DNA of 64,000 bases, taken from NCBI GenBank assembly GCA_024305745.1, contig JAHRBS010000013.1:2418001-2482000 (forward strand). Direction: 5' to 3'. This document shows positions 35,742 to 47,995 of this stretch, one piece after another. How positions within the stretch are numbered: position 1 is the first letter of the stretch; each line of letters starts with the position of its first letter. The stretch comes from Polyporus tsugae. Its lineage: Eukaryota; Basidiomycota; Agaricomycetes; Polyporales; Polyporaceae. Under the pieces are notes generated by a model. The model was not told the DNA's origin, did not search any database, and saw only the letters and a list, made by a program, of their open reading frames with translations. The translations under genes were made by a program, and so were the position numbers.

Positions 35742-37011
35742 CCTGCCAATTCACGCGGTGCGCGTTGCGGCCACCTGACGTTATATGCTGTCGAATTTCA
35801 GTTCGACCTTGTTCACTATCACGAACCCTGACGATCCTTTCTCTCGATTCCCGCACACCATTTTCGTCTCATGTCCTCACAATTATTTATTGCTTACTAT
35901 GCCTCTTGCACTTGCATGGACTAGCAGGGATAGACTGTAGAAGATACATGTATATCATTTTTTTTGCGGAGTATTCAGGGAGCTGTACGACTGGTTGTAT
36001 TTATGCGAGTCCTTAGGATACGTCCTGTACCTTCTGGTGTACCGTGTACACGTATTGTAGACACAATATCCTTCCATATGCCTGCTCTTCGATTACAGAA
36101 GTTGAGGAGGCCGTTTCATCTCCTCGCAGAGGTACGGAACCCCTTCCTTATCTACTGCTCGAGAAGTGCTGACGGCTTACGGCTTGCAATCAGCTTCTCT
36201 GGTTTTCCTACTACGCTTCCGCCAAGTCCGTTTACATGCAGTGCGCCTCACTCCCACACGTGGGATGGCGCACGTTTCCTACCTTTCTATGTACTCCACT
36301 CCTGGCGTGTCGCACTTGCGGCGGCAAACAAGGATGGCCGCCCGGCATTTTCTCCGGAACAGGTTATGACAATTCCAGGGTGCACAAGCTTCTGCGAGAC
36401 ATTCCGGCCGACTGAGCCTGGAATGACCTGATGAATGGAGTCGGTGGGAGGGACAGCACGATTTATCGGCCTGAGGTGCTCGAGGAGGGTTGACTTCCCA
36501 GTCTCTCGCGCATGTCTGGTAAGTCCGTTACTACTACTTGCAGGACAATCATACCCTGTGTATGGCCGGAGAAGCAACAGCTGACCCGTTCATCAACAGT
36601 TGGGGTACCGAAACCGCTTGCGAGAACGACGTCATCCTTGCCGACGGCGCTATCTCGTCCACTCCCCCGATTGTGTGGCCATCGGTGTTCCCTTTTTTCT
36701 CTTCTCTTCGCGTCGAGAGGTTGCCCCGCGACCGATTGACTGTTGAGAGATAACAGATCAAGGATACAGACAGCTCCGTCGTACTTAAGAAGCCGGTCCG
36801 GCACGCCTTCGACCTTCGAATTCCTCCGTGTGTACCTTGTTATCTTCCCTTGTCTTGCTCAGTGCGTCTGTTCTGACAGGGTCGTGCGACTGAAGACGTC
36901 CACTTACGCGCGTTCGCTGTCCACCTCGGCGTCCCCCCACTCTTAAGAGAGCACACCGGCTCTACGCACCTCCCGCGCCGACCCCATACACTACCACGAC
37001 CAACGAGCACC
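35742..37011. other. Intergenic, nothing recognised
   Basis: About 1.3 kb before the first MFS gene. No exon with convincing splice borders or similarity was found; the right end is presumably the promoter of the transporter gene. Confidence 0.4.
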
Positions 37012-39267
37012 ATGAGCGACCACTCTTCGCTCTCGCGTAAGCCTGAGAAGGCATCTTCGTCCCCGCACGAGACTGAGAAGCTCGCATCGCCAAGGTTCAC
37101 GGATTCGTCCGGGGACGTCGAAGGCAAAACGGTGGTCCATATCGAGGACCACGACATCTTCGACGGCGAGGACGCCGCCATCGACCCTGTGTATCAGGCG
37201 AAGGCGAGGGTATTGAACGCCGCGTTCCAGGAGATCGGGATGGGGAAGTATCAGGTGCGTCCTTCAGAACTGTGTCCACCCGCGTCCTGTGGGGCAGCGT
37301 CTTGGACTGCACCCGATTCCCCGAAGGTCGAGAACGCTGAGGGTGGTGCGTTGCTTATCCACACAGTGGGCCTTGTTTGTGGTCGGAGGCTTTGGCTGGT
37401 TCTCGTGAGTTGCCGTTTGTGCTCTGTATCTGATCTTGTCGCTGACCCACAGCTTGTAGGGATAATTTGTGGCAAGTGAGTGTCAACGTCATCAATTGAG
37501 ACCACGAAGTTCGATCGTGCTGATCCGTGGACGATGTTGTATTTGTGCGCGCGCGCGATGCAACTTCTGCTCTGGCGTGGCTTGTGCGTCGCAGCAAGTA
37601 ACAGGTCTCATCATCAACCCAGTCGTGAACGAATTCGTCGGAACCAAGGGCCCGTTCCTTATCCTCCCGCAGACGATCGGTTTGCTCGTAGGCGCCGTTT
37701 TCTGGGGTGTCGGCTGTGACCTCTGGGGGCGAAGGTCCGTTCGTCTGTTTTCATTTCTAGTCCCTTCTAGCTAAAGCCTAACGTCCAACGCGTTAAAGAT
37801 GGTCATTTAACCTCACGTTGCTTATCACCGGTGTTTTCGCGCTCGCGGCGGGAGGTGCGGCCAATGAAGTTGCGCTATGCTCGCTTATCGGCATGTACGC
37901 TGTCGGCTCCGGAGGGAATTTGCCTGTCGACTCTGCGGTTTTCCTCGAGTTCGTACCGGCAACGCACCAGTGGCTTCTCACAGTCCTTTCGATTTGGTGG
38001 GCTATCGGTCAGCTTGTTGGGGCTCTTGTAAGTTCACATCCAGAATGACCGTATCTGTTATCGCTCACCGAAGTCCGCGCGAACAGGTTGCCTGGCCCCT
38101 TATCGCCAACTTCTCGTGCTCTTCTCCGGTTGGCTGTACGAAGGAGAAGAACATGGGCTGGCGGTACCTCCTCTGGACCCTTGGTGGTCTCATGATTGTC
38201 CTCTTTATCTTCCGGTTCTTCGTCTTCCACCTCTACGAGTCCCCGAAGTATCTCATGGGCCGGGGGCGTGACGACGAGGCAGTCCAGGTCGTCCACGCGA
38301 TCGCCAAGTATAACGGCAAGAAGAGCAGTCTAACAGTCGAGATGCTGAGGGGGTGCGAGAAGTTCGCGGTTGGCGGCCCGGACGACGCTGAGAAGGACGG
38401 CCAGGAGAACTTGAAGGCGAAACCGATGGACACAAGCATGAGGGCTGCGTTCATACGCAAGTTGCGCATGATAAACAGCGACCACGTCAAGGCGCTTTTC
38501 GCGACGAAGAAGCTCGCGTACTCGACTAGCTTACTCATCGTCCTGTGGGCGTTCATCGGTTTGGCGTTCCCGCTGTACAATGGCTTCGTGACAGTCTTGT
38601 GAGTCCTGCTACGTCTGAGACCATGCGAGAACAGACCTAATCCATTATACGTTTACAGCCTTCAGCAAAAGGGTGCTGAAACCGGCGATGGCTCCCTATA
38701 CGTCACCTACCGCAACCAAGTCATCTTAAGTACGATGGGTATTCCGGGCTCGCTCCTTGCCGGGTGGATGGTCGAGCAGCCCATATTTGGTCGTAAGGGG
38801 ACAATGGCCATTTCATCCGGTACGTCGATTTTTCGTCTCTGCAATTTGAAAGGGATGTTGACAACGTCCTCATGCAATAGTGCTTACCGGTGTCTTCCTT
38901 TTTGCGAGTACAACATCGCGCACATCCAACACGCTCCTCGGCTGGAACTGCGGCTACACTTTTGCGAACAACGTGATGTATGGCGTCCTGTACGCCGTCT
39001 CACCCGAGCTCTTCCCCACGAAGGACCGCGGGACAGGCAATGCGTTGGTCGCGTCTGCGAACCGCATCTTCGGTATCATGGTGTGTAGCGTATACTCTAG
39101 GAGGTGCTGCGTTAGACTTACCTTTCGCTCCATAGGCTCCTATCATTGCGTTGTATGCGGACCTGACGACTCCCGTGCCGATCTACGTATCTGGCACGCT
39201 GTTCGTCGTCTCGGGTTTGATCGCCATCCTTTTGCCATTCGAACCTCGAGGGAAGGCGGCCATTTAG
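37012..39267 (+). CDS. MFS transporter 1 (SVOP/sugar-porter-like)
   Basis: Nine exons: 37012-37254, 37367-37404, 37460-37475, 37595-37734, 37799-38027, 38087-38598, 38659-38819, 38881-39080 and 39136-39267; 556 residues. A 70-residue acidic cytosolic N-terminus precedes IDPVYQAKARVLNAAFQEIG and WALFVVGGFGWFSDNLWQ, the entry to helix 1. Then twelve predicted helices with MFS landmarks: FWGVGCDLWGRR (motif A between helices 2 and 3), GGNLPVDSAVFLEFVPATHQ, the cytosolic loop YLMGRGRDDEAVQVVHAIAK, and AVSPELFPTKDRGTGNALVA near helix 10. The family is a fungal plasma-membrane transporter group related to SV2/SVOP; substrate unknown. Exon 3 is only 16 nt (SDNLWQ region). Tandem paralogue of the next gene. 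Confidence 0.9.
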
Positions 39268-40114
39268 TAAGTGCCATCGCTACGCGTCAACGTTCGCACG
39301 AGTGGACGAGCACTTCATGCTGGTGACGGTCAACATCCCCACGACCTGCACGACAAATAATGAGACTTGAAATGTGCAATATTACCCAGTGCATCCTCTT
39401 TGCTGGCGTATGTATCATGATCAGTCGTCGATAGATCCACACTGTATCGCTAGACAGCATTTTCTTGCATATATACTTGTTTTTATGTGGAAGAGATTGA
39501 AACGCGGTCCGTCTGGTAGGATGAGGACCCCCATCGGATCGGGAGACGAGAAAGGGAAACGGCGCTTGTCGATCTGAAATGTCCTTGATGGTTTGATCCT
39601 GACTAACCGTCTCCTTCCCCCGGGCCCGTCATTGAATCCGCAAGTACACCGTGAGTTTTGTCGGCTTTGCCAACACTCTCAGCTCACAGTATCGCAATCC
39701 GCTCACCCTATCTTTCCTCTCGGTCGTAAAGAATAACGGATACTGGGGCACTTAACTTTGTTCCAAGGAAATGATGTGTCTTGACCAGCTCGCCGAGTCG
39801 CCATCTCCAGAACTTGTCCAGAACTGCAATCTTCGACGAGTGGAGCGCCGCACATGTCGTAAAGCATCAAAATCACGAGAGAAAATTGCAGAGTGTCGCA
39901 ATCTAGGAGCTCCCACCCCTTCCTTGATCCTTCCCGGGATGCCCCTACATAGCGTTATGAAGACCACCGACTTCTTTGCTTCTAACGCTCACTCCGCCGG
40001 CCTCGCTCTCCTTTATCTCTCATTCGCCATCTCGCCCGTCGCTCGCGGGGGTGGAACCAGGCCCTCCTCAGACCTTCCTTCCACGGAATTCCGACGACCA
40101 AGGCACCAGGCAAC
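39268..40114. other. Spacer between the two MFS genes
   Basis: 3' flank of MFS 1 and promoter of MFS 2; no coding exon seen. Confidence 0.5.
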
Positions 40115-42207
40115 ATGAGCACACCACACTCGCCCGCCCAGTTCGCCCACGAACACTCGGAGAAGCAGAAGAGGGCAGACATCGAGACGAGCGCCGTCCC
40201 GGTAGACACCCAGGACGTCTTTGACAAAGGCGACTCAGGCATCGACCCGGTGTACCAGGCCAAAGCGCGTCTTCTCAACGATGCGATCCAGGAGGTTGGG
40301 ATGGGAAAGTACCAGGTGTGTATGTTTGTGGCCGTCGATCAGGGGCAGAACCATTCACACGACTCTTTTCCTCGGTCCTCGACACGGTCCGGTATAGTGG
40401 TTCCTGTTCGTCGTCGCGGGCTTCGGGTGGTTCTCGTTAGTACCCCTTCGTCTTTCGTCCTCATATGCGCGTCTTGAAGCGACTGTATTGGTTCCAGTGA
40501 CAACCTTTGGCCAGTGAGTCTGCCACCGTACCTGTTCGCGCTTATCCCTCATGGCGTGTAGATCGTAACTGGTCTCATCCTCTCTCCCGTCGTCAACGAG
40601 TTCGGATTCCAAGGTCCCTTCCTTAAGCTCGGCCAGAACGTCGGGTTACTCGTCGGCGCGGCCTTCTGGGGTGTAGCCTGCGATGTATGGGGCAGGAAGT
40701 GGTGCTTCAACATCACCCTCTTCATCACTGGCGTCTTCGCTATCGCTGCTGGCGGATCTCCGGATTCAATTGCACTATGCTCTCTGGCTGCAGCCTGGAG
40801 TGTTGGTGTAGGAGGCAACCTGCCCGTTGACTCCGCAGTCTTCCTTGGTGAGTAGGTTCACAATGTTCCTGGTCTGGTCCGCATATACCCATGTGTCACG
40901 CCTGTCAGAATTCATCCCCGCGTCTCACCAGTGGCTGCTCACCGTCCTCTCGATCTGGTGGGCATTCGGCCAGCTCGTTGGCAGCTTGGTGGCATGGCCC
41001 CTGATTGCCAACTTCTCCTGTGCAGACGCGAAAAACTGCCCGAAGTCGTCGAATATGGGCTGGCGGTACTTCCTGTACACAATGGGTGGGCTCATGATGG
41101 TCATGTTCATCCTCCGCTTCTTCGTCTTCCACCTCCACGAGTCGCCCAAGTACCTCATGGGTCGCGGCCGCGACGCGGAGGCCGTCGAAGTCGTGCGGGC
41201 CATCGCCAAGTACAACGGGACGACGACTAAGCTCACGCTGGATCTGCTCAAGGAGGTCGAGTACGAAGCTGGGGTCCAGGAGGGGGCGAAGGGGGATGTG
41301 GCGCCCGTCATGGATACAGGTGCGAAGGCGGCGATCATGCGGAAACTCAACATCTTCAGCTTGGAGCACGTCCGGCCACTGTTCGCGACGAAGAAGCTTG
41401 CGTACTCGACGACGCTCCTTATTATCCTTTGGGCCTTTATCGGTCTTGCGTTCCCTTTATACAATGGCTTTGTGACATTCCTGTGAGTTGCTTCAACGAC
41501 GGTTGAGAGGGTATATATTGACGTAACGGCGTCCTCAGCCTTGCTATTCGAGGCGCAGACTTTGGTGATAGCTCGGTATACATCACTTATCGCAACGTAC
41601 GTAGATTCTGCCCCGGTTCGATCCATGTGTGCTCATTATATGCGCATATAGCAAGTCATCCTGAGCGTTATAGGCGTGCCCGGTGCGCTCCTGGCAGGGT
41701 GGATGGTCGAGCTCCCTTACTTGGGTCGTAAGGGCACGCTCGCCATTTCAACCAGTTCGTACACTTCCTTCCCTGCCTCGTCTGTGAGACTCATAAATCA
41801 ACGCGTTTGACGCGATACCGCAGTCACTACTGGGGTCTTTCTCTTCGCAAGCACAACTGCACGGACGTCGAACGCGCTCCTCGGCTGGAACAGCGCGTTC
41901 ACGTTCACGAGCAACATCATGTACGGCGTGCTCTACGCCGTCTCTCCCGAGCTCTTCCCGACCAAGGACCGTGGAACGGGCAACGCCATCGTCGCTTCCG
42001 CCAACCGCGTGTTCGGTATCATGGTGGGCGCATAGGTCTAGGCGCTCAACGTTTGTAGCTAACAGCTTCTTTCAGGCTCCAATCATCGCGCTGTACGCCA
42101 ACCTCGCGACAGCTGTCCCGGTGTACGTCTCTGGCGCACTTTTCCTCGTCTCTGGGTTCATTGCGCTCCTCCTGCCCTTCGAACCCAGAGGAAGAGCATC
42201 CATCTAA
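40115..42207 (+). CDS. MFS transporter 2 (SVOP/sugar-porter-like)
   Basis: Nine exons: 40115-40315, 40398-40435, 40498-40513, 40562-40847, 40909-41482, 41539-41596, 41652-41754, 41824-42023 and 42076-42207; 535 residues. Close paralogue of MFS 1: WFLFVVAGFGWFSDNLWPIV, AAFWGVACDVWGRK (motif A), GGNLPVDSAVFLEFIPASHQ, YLMGRGRDAEAVEVVRAIAK and AVSPELFPTKDRGTGNAIVA line up position by position. The cytosolic N-terminus is shorter. Introns 1-3, the one before LLAIRGADFGDSS and the last two are shared with MFS 1; others differ. Donor of exon 7 is GTTCGT, weaker than the rest. Expected at the plasma membrane, substrate unknown. Confidence 0.9.
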
Positions 42208-43359
42208 ATACCGACGTTTACGGTACCGGATAAAACCACCACCCGTGTCATCGCTCATAAAAGTCTTAGTCAAGCGTCTTTGTGGCAAGAAGCCGTCGAT
42301 GCCTCCACCCCTCTAACATGGCCTCACACCTCCCGTCCTTCACCGGGACCGCTTGACATCATGATGTACTGTTCCCCTCCCCACATGTATATATCCGACC
42401 ATTGGCGGTCATGATATCGAGGTATTTCCCCCTCCAAATCTACCACACCGTACGCTCGACAACCGCGAGACCAGACCAATCCATCCTTCCCTCCGTCCCT
42501 CAACCCACGGTCCTTACTTCCTACATCGCTGCCCCGGCCCGCCGGTTCTACTCGGCCCTAACTTCTCTACCAACAAAGTGGCGGGGCCGCAGCACATGCC
42601 ATGAGCCCACCAGTGCGCCGGCCGTTGCCAGCGGCCGCGATCGAACCGCACTAGCGCTTGCCACTGCATAATCGGAAGTGGTACCTCAAAAGAAATGGGC
42701 CCCATATGTTGGACGTTGGTGCCTCCACATGTACATGCATCTAGTCTCGGCTAGTCTCGGTTCCAGAAGCTTTGGCGCCTGCGAAGATGGGGTCTCTCTG
42801 CACCGGCGCTCACAATCCCAGCCAGATCTTTTTCACGAATCCCCATCAACGCTCCTTCTGCACTGCTGAGCGCAGGGTGCAGAGAGACCCTGTAGAACGT
42901 CTGGAGCCGAGACTAACATGCATCCAGTAGTAAGGACTACCGGATCCGCCATGCCTCTCCACTTCACCATCGGCGATGTATAATTCTGAATCTGCGGCCA
43001 TGGCCACTGGTCCGACCGGATCTCTAAATCCCGTCCTTGCCTTTCACGACACGTCTCATATGCGCAATATTGATTGACCGTTACGATGTGATCCCGACTC
43101 CCGAAGGTCACGGTCCCACGGAGGCTACTTGCGGTGCCATGTGCGACGTCAATAAGTAACGGGCTGCGCCTTTTCACTATTCATCCGAGTCACACCACTG
43201 TCATTTCCTTGTGCGCCCTCTCCCCTGAGCGCACTCACTGTCGCTAAACCACCGTGTTGGTTGTTGGGTTATATTACAGCAGCATGTCAAAAATTTGTGG
43301 GTGTAAACGACTCTCAGCCTTGCTCCTTCCTCTCCTCCACTCTCGACCCTCTCTACCCC
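42208..43359. other. Intergenic with a large hairpin
   Basis: No gene recognised. Contains the imperfect inverted repeat at 42733-42927, described separately, and the upstream flank of the glycosyltransferase gene. Confidence 0.5.
42733..42927. repeat. Imperfect inverted repeat, possible MITE relic
   Basis: Left arm about 42737-42812, right arm about 42866-42923, loop about 53 nt. Paired blocks: ATGCATCTAGTCTCGG against CCGAGACTAACATGCAT, TTCCAGAA against TCTGGA, and GGTCTCTCTGCACC against GGTGCAGAGAGACC followed by CGCTCA against TGAGCG. One arm has an extra CTAGTCTCGG. No clear target duplication was found. Confidence 0.7.
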
Positions 43360-44638
43360 ATGTCGCGCGCCATGGCACAACCCGGGCAACCCTCTTCCTG
43401 GAGGTGGCCCTCATTCTCCTACTCGCAGTACCTTCTCGTGCCCGCCAGTTACGACGCTGGACAAACCACCCAGGTCAAGTCCAGCCTGGGTCGGATACTC
43501 CAATTCAAGCGAATCCGGTTTGTCATTGCCGTCGGCGTGTTTACCTGCATCTTTCTGGTCCCCATCCTCGCTCCCAAACGGGACGTCTACCTTGACTCCG
43601 GAACCGCCCCGGACTACATCCCCTCCACCCCCGAGGAAACCTCGTTAGCCGGTGGTGTCGACTGGTCGCGCTTTGCCTACTCGCAGTATGCCACCGACTC
43701 CGCCTACTTGTGCAACTCGCTCATGTTCTTCGCGTCTCTCCATCGGCTCGGAAGCAAGGCCGAGCGTCTGTTGATGTACCCGTTCAACATGAAACCCGAC
43801 CCAAATGGAACTAGCGACAGCCGGCTGCTGTCCAAGGCCCGGGATGAATACGGGGTGACGCTAGTGCCCATTGCGGTGCAGCACCATCACGGTTTGGATG
43901 AAGATTGTAAACCTGTCCCTCTGTTCCCTCGCGAGATGCCCGAGACTAACGAAGGCCACTTCAGCCACTTGGTCCGACAGTTACACCAAGCTCCTGGCCT
44001 TCAACCAGACCCAGTACGACCGGGTTCTCGCTCTCGACTCGGACTCCACACTGTTGCAGAACATGGACGAGCTCTTCCTCCTTCCCCCGGCGCCGGTCGC
44101 CATCCCCCGCGCGTACTGGCTCAAGGGTGACCCGTCGACGCTCACCACCGCGCTCATCCTGCTCCAGCCCTCCAAGGACGAGTTCGCGCGTGTCACTCAG
44201 GCCACCGAGACCGCTGAGGGGGACGACTTCGATATGGAGATCATCAACAGTCTCTACGGCCGCGACTGCATGGTCCTCCCCCACCGCCCTTACACCCTGC
44301 TGACGGGCGAGTTCCGGACCGTCGACCCGAAGGGGCACGCGGCATACCTCGGGAACGAATACGAGGTCTGGGATGCGGACAGGGTGCTCCAGGAGGCCAA
44401 GTTTCTGCACTTCTCCGACTGGCCGATGCCAAAACCGTGGCTTGTCGCGCCGGACGCGACCGTCAATGACGCGCAACCCAAGTGTGCGCAGGGGCCTGGT
44501 GGCGAAGAGGATTGCCGCTCGCGCGAGCTCTGGCTGGGGTTCTATTCTGATTTCAAGACGAGGCGGATGGTACGTCTCCACTCACCCGTCGCGGCGGTGC
44601 TCTCGCTAACCACCATTTAGGACGTATGCGGTGAATGA
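43360..44638 (+). CDS. GT8-like glycosyltransferase, type II membrane protein
   Basis: Three exons: 43360-43906, 43965-44569 and 44621-44638 (last exon only DVCGE and stop); 389 residues. Type II topology: cytosolic residues 1-52, transmembrane segment 53-70 (RFVIAVGVFTCIFLVPIL), then the lumenal catalytic part. WSRFAYSQYATDSAYLCNSL opens the domain; ALDSDSTLL carries the DxD metal/sugar-nucleotide motif (Asp207, Asp209); EGDDFDMEIINSLYGRDCMV and KFLHFSDWPMPKPW are further signature blocks of the family including yeast Gnt1, an N-acetylglucosaminyltransferase of the Golgi. Likely a Golgi enzyme; the donor sugar is an inference. The first donor (GTAAAC at 43907) was chosen because it restores a family-length loop before STWSDSYTKLL. 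A second ATG at 43372 is possible. Confidence 0.86.
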
Positions 44639-45571
44639 CGGTCCCCAGACCCGATGACCAGCGAGGAGACCCTCAGGCTTAAACTTTATCGCCCGCTCTG
44701 ACCGGTGCGCTTCCTCGTCCTCGCATGCCTTTACAGTGCCCTTAATCTTCATTCATTAGATTGCGGTTTGGCACCGCCCGCGCCAGCGTCAAGATGCTCA
44801 TGCGGGAGTTTAAAGCGCAAGTGGACGAAATGGCGACGCCAATATGTGGCGTCCACGGCAGCAACCATCGCAACTGTTCGAGAGACGGACTTGGAGAACC
44901 CGCCTTCAGGAGATACAGGAGCGTCACCATGGCGGAGGAGGAAGGCGCGCCGCGGTGGGAGCTGAGTCCGAGGAGTCAAATATCAATGCTGATGGAAGGA
45001 GAAGCCTGGACAACGCGCTTGGATCTGGCGGCCAGTTTGTAGCAGTGAGGGCTGCCTCCGATCTTTTTGCGTTCGGCGTCGCGAGCCTGAGTACCGGGTT
45101 CGCTTCCCATGTATACCGTACCACCGGAAATGGCGATGAGCTGCCATCAATTTGATTTATGCACGTTGTAGCCAGGATTTCCCTCCTTGCGCCAGTTCAT
45201 ATACGCAGCGTGGAAGCCGAACCGCACGCCGGTTGTGGTTGTGAGGGTCCCCTTTTACAGAGATGTCATCATGTAGTAGATTGTCCATAATTACAGTATT
45301 GAAGACAGGATAGAAGCGACGGTGAACAGACGAAATCACAGCGAGTAGCGAGGTTGGAAGGTTGGGCTAAATATGTGTCAACGAAGGCTGGAAGAAACTG
45401 CAATAACTTGAACGAGGTTCTACTAGGTGGCCAGAATCTTCGCGCGCGACCTTTGCCGGCCTCCGAGACGCAGAGCGCCAGTATGGATCCAATAGTCATA
45501 GTCAACCTAAGATTCATCATACATCAGCTACTCAATCCAAAGCAAAGACACGGAAGAACTCACTCGCAGCA
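44639..45571. other. Convergent 3' flanks, nothing recognised
   Basis: Spacer between the glycosyltransferase and the minus-strand F-box gene. Open frames are short and unlike known families. Confidence 0.45.
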
Positions 45572-47096
45572 CTAGCCCATATACACCTCCGAGACTAGCT
45601 CGCGTAACTGCGGGACGTAAATGGTCTCTAGGAGCGTATCGTCCTCCACCGCATGCCGCAACTGTCCCATATCAATGGTCTCCAGGCGATGTCCCTTTTC
45701 CGCGCGATCACGGAGGCACTGAAGCATCGCATCGGTGGCATCCTCGGAGGATAGTCCGTCCACATAGACAGCTTCGAGCTTTGGGCACGGGACGAGAGAG
45801 CCCGGCACCGGGGCGGCGTCCATGAGACCGGCAAAGGCCGTTTTGGTAGTGCCAAAGTTACCGAGCCTCAGAGTGTCCAGCAGGGGCTATCTGTTGAATA
45901 TCTCCCTCCATTGTTTCGGCCGGAACGTTGCCGCAGTCACCGGCGAAATCGAGCATGGTTAACGGGGTGGACGCGAAGAGACTGAGAAGATCCCGTGCCC
46001 CGTGGATGGAGAAGCCGTTGAACTGCCGGATCGAGGAAGGGTCGATCTGGAGAACGATAGGGTGCGGCCCTGCGCCAGGGTTAGCGGAGCAGGAGAGCGA
46101 GTACTCCGTTTCACCAACGTAAATGAATACCTCCTTCGCCGATGAAAGAGCAGGCAGAACGATGGCTGGGTTCGAGGGCAATGTGGCGGCAATGGTCTCC
46201 GTAACGTTCCTCTTTGAGACATTCCCGAGACCGGCCTTGATCCCGACAGACACAGTGGGCGATAGCAAGATGTGGGAAAGGAATCGCGATATGTAGACGG
46301 GCGGGTCAGCGATCAGATTCAGCGACTTGAGGTGAACCAAAGACAGCGGATCCCTGCCAGCGGCGATATTTGCCACCCAGTCCCCCTGGATGCGTTGCAG
46401 AATCGAGTCTAGCTGTAGGCTCTGAAGATTTGCGCTTGCAGCCAAGACATCTAGGAAGTGGTCAAAGGAGAAGTTGCAGCGACAACGGCTCAGAGAGAGC
46501 TTCCATAGACGAGCATATATCCGGATGTCTTGGGGAGCTACGATGAGTGTGACGGTGAGCGATCGAAGGCAGGGAAATCGCTCCTGAGTGAGCTGAACGT
46601 CCACAAAGTCATCGTCCCTCGGCTCTCGAGGCTTCCCCAAAGAGAAAGGTAGTTTCAAAGTTTCCAAAAAAGACGGCAGGCCACCGTCGCCCTGAACAAG
46701 CGCAACAACGGCGGACCGCCACGCTTTCTCGATGACCTTGAAGCGCAGCGATCGGAGGCGATGAGTATGGGGCTGTAGTAGTTTGAGGTTTGTCGGTTTA
46801 GATTTGCAGCGTCCGAATGAAACATCGATGGTGGCAGGACTCGATAGAGCCAGAGCATGCTGGGTGTACAAAGGGGATCGCATGTGAATGACGCGCCACA
46901 ACTTGGGAGAGGTGTAGGCAAGGTCGCGCCAGTAACGACACACGAGGATGACTTTCGTCCGCTTGGCGTTCGGGTAGCACCGACCGACACAAACCTCGGG
47001 TTTGCTGGTCGATATAGCCTCCGCGACCTGGGCGAAGATGGAAACGAGAAGCTCGTTCGGCAGCCGATTGACGGGTAAAGTGCGATTCCAGGCCAT
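45572..47096 (-). CDS. F-box protein with leucine-rich body
   Basis: Start ATG at 47096. F-box at about residues 5-70 (VNRLPNELLVSIFAQVAEAI, then VILVCRYWRDLAYTSPKLWR), followed by irregular leucine-rich repeats, as in the very large Agaricomycete F-box family; such proteins recruit substrates to SCF ubiquitin ligases. The first frame runs to 45858. The expected C-terminal repeats continue in another frame, PLLDTLRLGNFGTTKTAFAG and CPKLEAVYVDGL, ending at 45572. The two can be joined by a 40-nt GT-AG intron (donor GTTCCG after GDCGN, acceptor AGATAG), which is short, or the gene carries a frameshift near 45885-45900. The product would be about 490 residues. Confidence 0.78.
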
Positions 47097-47995
47097 GCCG
47101 AGTTCAGACCGCTCCTTGGCAATTGCCTTCTCAACGGCATCTAAAGATGACAGTCGTTGACATACTTGCGCGTGTAAATCCGCGGGGGCGAGTCCAGACG
47201 AAGAGGTTGCCAGTTTTGCGAGGTATCGGTCGAGTCCTCCAACGCGGTAGTTGCGGGTTGATGAATCATCTCAAAAGCCATATTCAACAAGGTTTAGACG
47301 TAAACTTGGAGAACATCCTTCACTTACTGATAATCAACGCGCATATATGATGGTATAAGTACACGCTATGATGGTATGGGGTTCGACTTGAACCGTGTTT
47401 GCCACCGTTGGGCTACGAACTCCAGGACTCCGGCTGTGGCTTCAAGTTTCAAGTTTCACAGCGCCTTGAGACTAAGTACGTCCACGACTCGGTTCGTCTG
47501 TGATGAGCTCAGTAAGTATTGTGACCTACCAATCTTGCTAAAAAAATTACCGTCATACATTTTGAGATGCAGAAAGAGGATGGCCGCCTGAACTCGACGG
47601 TAGCGGCACAGGAACGTCCTCAAGGCCTCAAGCTCAAGTCTGAGAGTCTAGGATTTTAGACCCCGCCGGACCTTGCCAATTCAGAGCCTCTGATCCACCC
47701 TGGCAAGCTGGTTACAATGATTGAAGTTATGGGCATAACGGGAGGTTCTTATACTTCTCCCGAGAATTAAAGTGGAGCTTCGTTTAGGCATGTTTCTGCC
47801 GGTTATATGCAGAGGAAAGGGATCCATCTGAATACCGAGGCTGACGATGGAAGGCATCACCAAAAAAGAATGCTCGCGATCGTACTACTGCTAATGCTAC
47901 ATGAGTTGCTTAATTTGGGGAAAAGGTGATGCAAGATGCCTGGGACTATGATCCATGAGATACGCGACGAAATACATTACGAACGCGGGGGCTCA
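47097..47995. other. Intergenic, nothing recognised
   Basis: Between the F-box gene start and the MMS22 3' end. A tRNA B-box-like GGTTCAAGTC on the minus strand near 47395 lacks a foldable tRNA around it. Confidence 0.4.

Noticed and set aside
28257..42207. Secondary-metabolite biosynthetic cluster around P450 B/C, secreted protein and MFS pair
   Set aside because: No polyketide synthase, NRPS, terpene synthase or other backbone enzyme in the window; P450s and transporters alone are explained by tandem expansion.
47375..47470. tRNA T-arm-like sequence on the minus strand
   Set aside because: GGTTCAAGTC is present but the T-stem does not pair and no A-box is found upstream.
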